NCBI GenBank assembly: GCA_037951165.1
Contig: JBBDHG010000126.1
Coordinates: 3,537,001-3,601,000, forward strand
Reading direction: 5' to 3'
From: Lophius americanus
Taxonomy: Eukaryota > Chordata > Actinopteri > Lophiiformes > Lophiidae
DNA length: 64,000 nt
Shown: positions 54,960 through 64,000 of the stretch, piece after piece
Position numbering within the stretch: position 1 is the stretch's first letter
How the letters are laid out: every line of letters begins with the position of its first letter
Notes under the pieces: generated by a model
The model's database searches: none
What the model saw: only the letters and a program-made list of their open reading frames with translations
Told to the model about the DNA's origin: nothing
Program-made: the position numbers and the translations under genes

Positions 54960-57745
54960 ACATCCAGAGAAATCCTCTCTTCTTGATTTATTTTTGACAA
55001 AAGCTCCCTATTAATACCCTGATGTTGTAGCGACAGTTAGGAGACCAAAACCTCCAATTGCATAAACACAAACAATCTTTAAACGAGATATGAAGCATCT
55101 CTGTGAACAAACTTTTTTCATGATTTATGGGAATTTGATTGGAATAGGTTCAGGCTCATGAGATTATAGAGCTGGCCTGGAAATATTTTTATGACGGGTT
55201 CCCTGGTTTTTTCCTCAACTATCCAGTCCACTGAAAGAAAGTGATATCCTTAAACAGCTCAGAGGTCGATGTACCGCTCTAATCAGAAAGACTAAATCCA
55301 AGTTCTACTTGTCAGAAGCAACCATTCATTTAGATCATCCTTAAAGACTTTGGAAAGTTATAGAATCATCTTCTGGGGAAGTAAAATCAAATGACTTGCC
55401 AGCTTGCATTATCAAAGAGTCAACCTTACTAGAAAATCAGAAATCCTGAATGGGTCCAGCGAAGACTTTGTTTCCTCTGGTTCCTTATTTGAATTTTTGC
55501 ATCAGAAAACCCACCACCAAACTCAGTATCCCAGCTTTTCAGTCGTTCTCCTCTTACAATGTTAAAGGTACATGAAGCCCTAAGGGAGCTTGATCCTAAC
55601 AAACCTGCAGTGCCTGACTGAACATTCATCCATTTTTTTCTAAAGTTAGCAGTGAACTGCATAGCAGGGCGGCTGAAATTCCTTTTTAATCTCTCTCATA
55701 AAATAATTCCTTCCTGGCGTATGGAAGTCGGCTAATGTTCTACCTTTGTAGTAAGGAGGAGATCCTTCAGTCCCCAACAACTATAGACCTATCTCAAAAT
55801 TATGTGTTTTAGTGAAAGTCCCTAAAAGCTTGTCAATTATCAACTTAAAACCCTTTTTTTTCGGATCACATATCAGTCAAGTACATCAGTTCGGTTTTGG
55901 AAAACAACAAAGCATATTAACAGCTGCAGCTTAAGTTGTCAATGACATCATTGAGGCACAAGATTGTAAAGGACACTTTGCTGCTCTCTTAATTGATTTG
56001 TGATAGGTGTTTGATACAGTCGACCATCTCACTTCGCTGGACAGACCCCATGAATCTATGATCTGAACATACGGTAGGTCGGTTTTCAAACTACTTATCT
56101 GGGAATACACAGTGTGTTCCCTTGCTGGAACCTCCTCCTCCCTTCTCCCTGTATCAAATGGTGTCCCCCAGTGTTCTATTTTTGGACAGCTTTGTATGTT
56201 TTCAATCAACATAAATTATCTCTGTGATAAGTTATCAAATGCTTCTTTCCACTTCCGTGCAGACAACACATTATCTACTGTTCATCACCTGCAGATGTTC
56301 AATCCCTTAAACTTCTTCAGTCTGCCTTTGATGTTGTTCTGCCTTATTTAACTCGACTTAAATTGGTGATGAATGCAGACAAATCAAAGTTCATGCTATT
56401 GTGTAATAGCAAAGAATAAACTTCCAATCTTCCTAAGATCTCAACGTCTGAAGGAGTTGACATTCAAATGGTTATTGTATTGGATTCGCTAACTACAACC
56501 AAAATGAGGAGGCAAGAGTTCAGAGTTAAAATCAGTTTCTTTAGTGAAATAAAAAAGGCATACACGTCAAGCTTGTGTCAATGAGAGATTACATCTATTT
56601 TCGTTATGGCTGCTAGCAACAAGGAAGTGAAGATTACCCAGCATTCCCTTTTCCTGCTCTCAAAGCATCATGGGTAATGAAGTCCCAGCATACAAATAAA
56701 GCTTTTAGACTAAAAATTGTCTTTCTCCCTTTAACACAACAAATTATTCAAATGAAATTGGATTTAACTTGAAACTCAATATTTATCACATAACTGTTTC
56801 AACTTAAACTATTAACAACTTTTCTAGGTAAACATCAGCTTCATCAGATAAATCATAACAGTTACAACATAAGAATACCTTTGCATCGTTGTTGATCATA
56901 GTTTATCTTAAAAACCACACATTGAAGGACTCGTCCACAAAATGAAACTCAAATTAGATTTCTTTTTCCAGAATGAATCTTGCTTCTCCCTCCCGGGGAA
57001 GAAACATCTAATCACTAAAACTTTTCTGCCTTTACTGGACTATGATGATCTGTTTTTTATGAATGCACATGAACAGAACCTTGAGATGCTAGACACCGTT
57101 TACTATTGTGCTTCACGTTTTGTTACTGGCTGTGGATATTGCACAAATCACTGTACTCTGTATACTGTTGCTAAGCAACCATCTCTGTACGTCCGCAGTG
57201 TCTCACATTGGTTGCTGATTGTCTACAAATCTCTCCTTGGGCTGCTTTCCTCATTATCTTTGTACATAAATTTGTATTAAAAAAAAGACAAAAAACAATA
57301 TGGGTTATGCTCTCAAAATGTTGACCAAATGATGATCCCGTGAGACGAAACCGAGATCGGCAATAAAGCTTTTACATTTACTGCTCCCTCTTCCTGGAAT
57401 ATTTTACAGAAGCTTAAACTGTCAGAACGTGTTACTTTGGGGGCGTTTAAATGGAACTAAAAGGATTGTGAAAATATTGTGCTTGGTCAATGTAATTGTT
57501 TCTGAAATACCACTGTAATCCTTTTGATTGAACCTTTGTACTGGCTCATTTGAGCTTCGTTGTATTCTCTCACTTTAGCGATTGAAAGTTATTTAAATAT
57601 ATGTATGTATGTATTAATATTGTATGCATTATGTCTATTTATTACTTGTTGCAGCTTTTGTTCTGCTCTCTAGGCCAGCCCACTCCTGGAAAAGAGATCT
57701 TTAATCACAATGAGGACGTTACCTGGTAAAATAAAGGACATTTAA
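54955..57745 (+). pseudogene. Rex1-like LINE, strongly decayed, with insertion
   Basis: Blocks in order: KHPEKSSLLDLFLTKAP (end of endonuclease, 54958 on), KESDILKQLRGRCTALIRKT (linker), a frame-broken linker, VFDTVDHL (motif A, near 56010), VSNGVPQCSIFGQLCMFSIN (motif B), FHFRADNT (motif C with YADD changed to RADN), then MNADKSKFMLL, an unrelated 363-bp insertion (56500-56862), HKMKLKLDFFFQNESCFSLP, and the C-terminal LDTVYYCASRFVTGCGY with NHCTLYTVAKQPSLYVRSVS. The 3' end ggaaaagagatctttaatca, then caatgaggacgttacctggt and aaaataaagg fits the Rex1 type of terminus. Many stops; the catalytic Asp pair is lost. Confidence 0.75.
56500..56862. mobile_element. 363-bp insertion with 6-bp target duplication, class unknown
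   Basis: It interrupts the Rex1-like frame between SLATTT and YLCIVV-type blocks. tacaac occurs at 56494-56499 and 56863-56868. The insert contains an aataaagctttt motif and cagcatcatgggtaatg-like text, but no inverted ends. It could be a solo LTR or a SINE-sized element. Confidence 0.5.
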
Positions 57746-60085
57746 AAGAAAATCTGACATGCTAAACTTTTCTGACGATATCGTGGAGCCTCTGAGATAG
57801 TACCCTGATCATTTCATGTTTTTATATTGGTCGGACAAAAGTATTCTGTGGCACGTTCTTGACTAGTATTTCACTGGCCAATATACAATCTCTTGACAAT
57901 AAAATGGAGGACAAAAGGGCCTTTATTAAAATCTTGTTCAGTTCTCTGCTATCTGAAAATTTGACATTTTTATACTGCCCTCTGAAGACTGCAGTGCAAA
58001 GCAGGGTTTTCCGCAAGGGTGAAATTATTTCACGTAAATGAAACTTATCTTTTTGAGTTGATTTTTTTATTTTCTTTGGTGTATAATTAGCTGAGTATGA
58101 AATATATTTTTTCACGGAGCAAAACCACAAATTGTGTAAATTGTGTGCTTATATTAATTGCTTCTCGTCCCCAAGGTGGGCCGTCCTGATGGTGGTACTC
58201 CTCCCTTTGTACTTAGTGTCTTTTGGATGTGGGACTCACGTTTGCTTGGGTGACTTTTTATTGGTCATATAGAAAGGTAGGTTCTAACTTACCTCATCCT
58301 GGTAGCCTGCCGGTACTGTGGAGGGCCCAAGTCCGGAAAGGTGACTCTAATATTTGAACGTTTGGCTCTTTTAATAATAATCTGAAACTGATTAAATTAC
58401 TTTTTATTTTGGGATTAAAATATATACAAACTCTTCATGGTTATAGTAGTTATTACAATTATTGTTACGCTCTCATACGTCACAGTTTCGCGTATCTGTT
58501 TGCCTTCTTGGTTATTGATATTGAGATCAATTGAATAATCTTCTTTGGCTGAAACTCCGGGGGTGGCATTATTGTGACAAATTCATTAATACATTTAACT
58601 CTGCCTAAATACTTATTCTATATAAACCAATCTGATCATTCCATCATTATCATCCAGTGCTGTAAAAACCCTCCTCGTTGCCACCACACTGACAAAACCC
58701 TTCCCGTTTCTCTGGGCTTTGAGACCAGCACTAGACGCACACTGGCTTGATGGGACCCCTTACAGGCTGGGTTTTTCAAACTTCACAAATCATTATGAAT
58801 CAAACGCATTTTAGACCTTTAAATTTAAGGTGAAAGCAACAAATGTTTTTTTTAGCTTTAGCATTTAGCTCCATAAAACATGCAAGGACGCTGAAGTTTG
58901 CCAATTCCATGTGTTAATGTTGCTTTGCATGTTCCAGGAACAGATTTACCGGGTTCTTTGCTGGTCTCATGAAAATTTTGGAAGCACTGCTTTACATTAT
59001 CTGCTTTTTGGACAGCTGCGGTCTGCTTCCATTTGATATGTGTCTGTTTAGCATGGAACTGTCCGGTTTAGCATGGAACTGTCCGGTTAATTAAAAAGAA
59101 ACTCATCAGTCCAGTCAAATTTAAACTGATAGTTTTCCAGGTTCAGATTGGTCGCTTTCACACTTGGCCGTGTTCTCTTGTGGAGAGTGGAAGAAGTAGT
59201 GAAGGTGTGGAATGAAGTCGGAAACGAGCATTCAGGCCGCTATTTGGGGTATTTTGGTTTACACAGAAGTGTCGGAAAACAATAGTTAAACGAATAAACA
59301 AAGAGGTGGTGGCTCCTGCTTCTTCATCCACAAAATTCCAGATGCATTTACACTCTGCTAAAAATTCTGCACCACCTGTTGAGAAATAAACATTATAATG
59401 TCAGACCTATTCTTTGCCAAGAGAGCACACAGTGAAAATATTAAAGACTGCCTGTGATTTTACTGTTACATTCACAAAGCTGATTTAATTGAATTAATGG
59501 AATATGAAAATAACAGTGTATAATGTCCTTTATATATAATGAGGAAGCAGATCACCTTCTATGCCTGTCATATTGCTGAATGGTCAAACCAACCCTGGTT
59601 CTATTGAGAGATCTCTAAGTGTTTTTCAGAGAGATGATTAAGAATCTTCACCTCAAAAAACTAACCAAGAAGAAAAAGGTGAACACGTTTCTTTATAATC
59701 GTTTCGTGTATTGATGAATGGAGGATTATAGGAATAATTAGCACAGAAAAATGCTACAGGACATGAACCTTTCCATCAAAGTTTTCATGAAGACCTGGCT
59801 GGTGAGAGGTAAATTGGTGGGGTCTGCACAGATTGCCCAGGACATTCAGCTCGATGGCCGAATGATGGCTACAAAGTCCCAGATGATCCACAGGACCTAG
59901 ACTGGCTCTGGGTCAGTTTAGGTTTGGAGGCGATGGTTGAAGCAATAATGGCATTATTTAGATACTTGAAGGTTACCATAGATTCTTGCACAGAGATGTG
60001 CTTAGTTGTGATGTAGGCTGATGTAGGTTGCCTGAAATCTTCCCTCAACCTTATTGGTACCCTCTCCTGGATAAGGTTGTATCTC
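57746..60085. other. Nothing recognised
   Basis: Frames up to 102 codons (57822-58130, minus) without motif. A duplicated 20-bp block ttagcatggaactgtccggt at 59049-59068 and 59069-59088 is a perfect local tandem duplication. Confidence 0.45.
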
Positions 60086-60089
60086 ACAA

Positions 60090-61075
60090 CAGTTCATCGG
60101 CATCAACATTAACAACTGTACTTCCTTTAGTGCTCCTCTGTCCCAAAGAGTTCCCCAGGGTGTGATGACAGTTCCTTTCCTCTTCATTCTCTAACTCCTC
60201 CCTAATGGTAATATCATCTTGCTATGCTAATGACATCCATCTTTATATATCCATTAAATCCAATACCACTGCAGCTCACACCCCTTTGACAAACTGCCTC
60301 ACCAAAATAAAATATTGGATGCAAGCCAACTGTGATCCGTCTGACATGATAATTATTGGTCCTATTCGCTGACCAAAAACATATGACATTTCTACCTCTC
60401 CATCGACCCCTTTGTTCCGTCTCGCTCTACTCACATCTGTTGTGAGGCAGGCTGTTGTTTAAGATGACCTCGGAGTCATCTTAAACAACAGCCTCTCTTT
60501 TGAACAACACATCAAACAAATTACCAGATATGTTTCCCCCCTTGGGATCTTAGACCGTCTGTTTCTATCATTCTCCTTTTCTGCTGCAGAAACTCTGATC
60601 CACAACTTCATTACATCATGAGTGGATTATCGCAACATCATCCTCTATAAGACGACATGCAAACAGTACATCCAGAACTCTGCTGCTCGCTTCATCACCC
60701 ATACATACTGCTATGACCACATCAGACCTGTCCTCCAGAACCTGTACTTGCTCCCCATCCCACAACATATCCAGTTAAAACTCCTTCTCATCATCCATAA
60801 AAGCCCTCCATAACCAGGCCCCCTTCGACCTCCTGGACCTCCCCCAACCTCATAATCCCTCTGATGCCAACCTCATCTCTATGCAGCTCAGGACATGAAC
60901 CAGACTTGGTTGACGGAGCTTTCTCTGTAGGCGCTCCTTCCTCTGCAACTCCCTATGCAAAGAGGCACCGCACTGACTCCTCCTTGTTCACATCACTACT
61001 CAAGATTCCCCTTTTCACATCTGCATCAATGTTGATCAATGTCTTGTGATTTGTTACTTGAGCTGTATATGTCCT
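60090..61075 (+). pseudogene. L2-type LINE reverse transcriptase relic
   Basis: Blocks: a decayed motif B (caaagagttccccagggtgt; VPQG), a decayed motif C (tgctatgctaatgacatcca; Y-A-N-D in place of YADD), TTAAHTPL-like and ILNNSLSFEQHIKQI, SAARFITHTYCYDHIRPVLQ and NLYLLPIPQHIQLKLLLIIH (the HWLPV...RI.yKiLLL region), then DGAFSVGAPSSATPYAKRHR and FTSLLKIPLFTSA near the C-terminus. Multiple stops and frameshifts. It contains a 20-bp perfect hairpin created by an inverted duplication (60449-60494). No clear 3' tail. Confidence 0.7.
60449..60494. repeat. Perfect 20-bp inverted duplication inside the LINE relic
   Basis: The left arm aggctgttgtttaagatgac (60449-60468), loop ctcgga and right arm 60475-60494 are exact reverse complements. 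The right arm belongs to the LINE frame (VILNNSLS); the left arm interrupts it. Confidence 0.95.
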
Positions 61076-61404
61076 AATTATTATTATCTGTAGGCCAAGC
61101 AGTAGGAGGCGCCGCAGCATCCAGATTTGGACATTTTTAAATTTATATAATATCAGAAATCTTACAAATATATCAAGCTATATCATCAAATAGATTGATG
61201 AACTTTTTTGAACGTTTTGATAGAGACTTTAAAATTCAACCAGGCACCAGGGGAAACAAGTTCACGCAAGAAACCACTGCCAGTATACCACTGCCTTTAA
61301 AAACTAATGACACATCAAAGGTGACATGACTCCCTACAAATGGCGGTTAAAGCTTCAAGGAGTGGAGGCACAACTGGGAGGAGAGTGCTAATGTCTATGG
61401 CATG
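61076..61404. other. Nothing recognised
   Basis: Unassigned interval before the SINE. Confidence 0.5.
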
Positions 61405-61639
61405 GGCGGCTGTGGCTCAGTGGGTAGAGCGTCTGTCTCCCAATCGGAAGGTCGGAAGATAGCCGGCTCGAATCCCACAAGGGTCTACTTGTCGTAGGGT
61501 CCTTGAGCAAGTCCCTGAAACCTTAGCTCCCCGGGTGCTTCACAATGGGCGGCCCACTGCTCCCTCAGGGATGGGTCAAATGCAGAGAAATAATTTCACT
61601 GTGTATGACTGTATGCGACAAATAAAGGATTCTTTCTTT
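61405..61639 (+). mobile_element. tRNA-derived SINE, family B, copy 2
   Basis: Box A tggctcagtgggtagagc, box B ggctcgaatccc, then cttgtcgtagggtccttgag, accttagctccccgg and a ggattctttcttt end. Flanking catg at 61401-61404 and 61640-61643 may be a short target duplication. It is slightly shorter than copy 1 (no ttgtactgtg doublet). Confidence 0.9.
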
Positions 61640-62165
61640 CATGAGCTAAATAACTTTTATTCACGTTTTGTCACCAACTACACTTGATTGAAGACCGCAC
61701 ATTAACCATTACGGGCCATAAACCCTACACATCATGCCCACAGACTGATGGGCTTTGCACATCCTGGCAATTGTACCTGTCCTCAACTCTGATGCAGTTT
61801 CCATCATTGTCAAATCAATTTCTAACGTTTAATCATAACACATGTTAAGGCACGTTTCTAAGAGAGCAGGTGTAGACCTACTCTTTATTCTGTATCTACA
61901 GATACCCAAGAATTCCATCACTTTCTGACAGTGTTGAAAAAATAACCGCCATTGAGAGAGACTCTCTCTCTCAATGATATCAATGATATCAGCTATCATA
62001 ATAGGTTCCATCGGTACAAATTACTCCACCCATCCTTGGCCACAATAGCAGCAGGACTAGAAGGGCACCCCAAATATCACTCGCCCAAGCAACACTCTTC
62101 ATGTCATCCCAGGGGATCCCGGGACAATAATAATAACAATTAGAAAAAAGCCATACATGCGTCAA
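61640..62165. other. Unassigned; holds a small hairpin
   Basis: Perfect 12-bp arms cattgagagaga (61950-61961) and tctctctcaatg (61965-61976) with a 3-nt loop, next to gatatcaatgatatca. Confidence 0.5.
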
Positions 62166-62800
62166 GGCACAGCAGTACCCTTGGTTACGGAAAAATTCAT
62201 GCCGATTTATCCATTAATGGAAGATTACCATCCTCTCTAACAAACCCGCTGACTATCACCTCACAACCTCACCATTCACTTCATTGTTTCTGTATAGCCC
62301 CAGCTTCACACCCCCCAAAAAACATCAAAGGAAGCAAAGAGACAAATTTGGTAAGACACATGATGATGGCACTAATCCAAACAGCAATCACGTCTAGGAG
62401 ATGCCAAAACCTACCTCGGGGTAAAGTTTAATGCAAATGCGTCTTGTAGTGTCTGTTATCGTGCTCACAAACATAAAAACAATTACACAAATGCATTGGA
62501 ATGAAAACTTAATTTCCTTGGTGGTAGTTATATAAACCAACCTCCGCCGAGGCACAACAAGACCCTATAGGTTTAGAAAATCTATGCAGATTCCTCCATT
62601 AATGTCTGAGTTATTACCAGCTTCTAAATCTACCGTCAAACCCAACAAACTCTGAGTATCTCAAATACTCAGTAGTAGCCAACTGAGCATCCAATCATCA
62701 AACAAACTCTTGAAACCGAGCCGAACCGAAACCGACCCTCTAACTCGAAAGGCAGAAAGAAAGAAACATCAAAGGAATCAAAGGAACACAGGCAGCAATA
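62166..62800. repeat. Diverged direct repeat, about 385-440 bp period
   Basis: ggcacagcagtacccttggt followed by gaaaaattcatgccgattta and tccattaatg (62166 on) recurs as ggcacaacaagaccctatag, gaaaatctatgcagattcct and ccattaatg (62551 on). The later block aaacatcaaaggaagcaaag (62322) recurs as aaacatcaaaggaatcaaag (62763). The unequal spacing means indels. The family is unknown. Confidence 0.6.
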
Positions 62801-62872
62801 ACCACATTGTGACATCACTACTCAAAATGGCTTATTATTTTATTTGTATTTAAATGTTGCGAAACACGTCAC

Positions 62873-62930
62873 CAAAAATGTTGTCACTGTTGGTTATAAT
62901 GTTATGGCTGATTGCCTATACTATTTCAGT
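62873..62930 (+). mobile_element. Tc1-like terminal repeat remnant
   Basis: cactgttggttataatgtta, then tggctgattgcctata matches the 'gtggtcataatgttatggctgatcgg' end also seen at 36124 and 37580. Confidence 0.5.
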
Positions 62931-64000
62931 CGTGGGCGTAAATTTCAAAGCCCAGGACTCTTAACACGCGATCCAATGCAATGGTGTCCTTTGAAATGTT
63001 AAAGAATACCTGATATTGGTGTTTTATCTCTTAAACCATGGAAGCCCGGATTTCTGGAGATGTAATTGTCACTTCAATAAATCCACTTTTGTTTTGTTTC
63101 ATTTCCCCCTCTGTGCTGCAGCTGCCACATCTTCTTTTCCCCATATGTCATTGATCATTCAACAATGAGCAAAACATTACCCTTCCATCTACCGTGAATA
63201 TGTGGTTGTTCCCCTTCGGTGGACTATCACGTCTGGAAGGAAGCCAAGTCAAGTCTTCCTGTGTTTATGAAAAAGAGATTTGTCAGGACCATGTCAGGGG
63301 AAGCCGGTTCATCCACTCCATTCGAAACACATGATGCTTATTTCCGTTAGCTATTTCGACACACATAACCAAACTTAGTCATGGAAATGATTTCCCTGAG
63401 TATTTAGAGAAAACTCAAACTCAAACAGACAAAAGGAATTCAGGAGTCATGCTGAGGAAAACTATGTGCGCACATGTAATGCATTTTGATGGTGTTGAGG
63501 AAAGAAACAACATAGGGAGACGCTCTCCAGCATTTATTTGCTCCTGTGGAACATCACACCTCAAATCAAACCTCCTGGTCTTCCTCTTTGCACCTCTGCC
63601 CCTCAGTATTGCAAAAGACAATGTCTTCGTTCAACATTTAAGAATATATACAGTTTCACATTCAGAAAGTTACATATTAAACTTCATTCAACTCAATTAA
63701 TTTGCAATTCACAAATCCAGGAGTTTCTAAGTCTAGAAAACATTAGGCATCTAGTAAATTGTAACATAGATCTCCTTAAACCCAAAAGGACAATGTGAAA
63801 AAGGAAAAACACTGACACCTGGTGGACATATGGGAACATTGCATGGAATTCTGCAAATAGCCACCTTCACCCCCAAACGTTCCAAGCCAACCTAGAGCCT
63901 GTCATGGCACTTAATTACCGTTGAGGAAATGCCCACCATCCAAAAACAGCAGGTACATTTTCCTTAACCCTACAAATAGCTATAAACAAGCGTTTCCGAA
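62931..64000. other. Nothing recognised
   Basis: Overlapping plus frames of 83 and 86 codons (63449-63798) have no known motif. Confidence 0.45.

Overview
The window looks like teleost fish nuclear DNA. Support comes from repeat content: L2-type LINEs with the fish 3' tail (stem ending in ggcgctatataaataaa, then attga repeats), a Rex1-like LINE, three tRNA-related SINE families, Tc1/mariner remnants, a TTAA-ended MITE, LTR fragments, and abundant micro- and minisatellites. The DNA is AT-rich, frames are short, and no complete host protein-coding gene was recognised. It reads as a gene-poor intergenic region or a very large intron packed with transposon fossils.

Layout. 0.1-5.7 kb: SINE pieces, an L1-type ORF1 relic, a 58-bp Tc1 remnant made only of its two ends, and a TTAA-ended MITE holding an L2 3' end. 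5.75-8.25 kb: the best L2 element, with a younger SINE inside it flanked by a 5-bp target duplication. 8.3-10.5 kb: RTE-like and second-family LINE fragments on the minus strand. 10.5-19 kb: mostly unassigned DNA with a Tc1 relic, a dispersed repeat, an inverted-repeat unit (17.73-18.75 kb) and microsatellites. 19.4-20.8 kb holds the 5' half (endonuclease side) of a LINE; 25.0-26.9 kb holds the 3' half (reverse transcriptase side) of the same family in opposite orientation, with a 526-codon open frame. 27.06-28.15 kb is a 36-bp minisatellite with a SINE inserted in it. 28-37 kb is nearly featureless apart from a TACA array and a perfect 23-bp hairpin. 37.4-39.8 kb: Tc1 end, Harbinger-like MITE and a tandem-structured repeat. 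41.6-48.8 kb: LTR fragments, including two related LTR-like blocks about 3.3 kb apart, the first followed by a tRNA-His-type primer-binding-site match and by a possible pair of spliced exons. 49.25-50.5 kb: an internally inverted L2 copy fused tail to tail with another broken LINE. 51.9-53.0 kb: a 40-bp minisatellite split by an insertion carrying a 127-bp (GA)n. 54.9-57.7 kb: a decayed Rex1-like LINE with a mutated 2A-like peptide at its start. 60.1-64 kb: an L2-type RT relic, another SINE and a diverged direct repeat.

The recognised coding regions are almost all dead reverse transcriptase, endonuclease or transposase frames, interrupted by stops, frameshifts, deletions or nested insertions. 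I found no convincing new biological system. The most useful leads are the candidate exon pair at 45.67-45.95 kb, the decayed 2A motif at 54.9 kb, the template-switch hairpins (60.45, 35.16, 54.44 kb) and the rearrangement junctions near 49.36 and 49.57 kb. Family names rest on motif recognition by eye; no database search or alignment was run.
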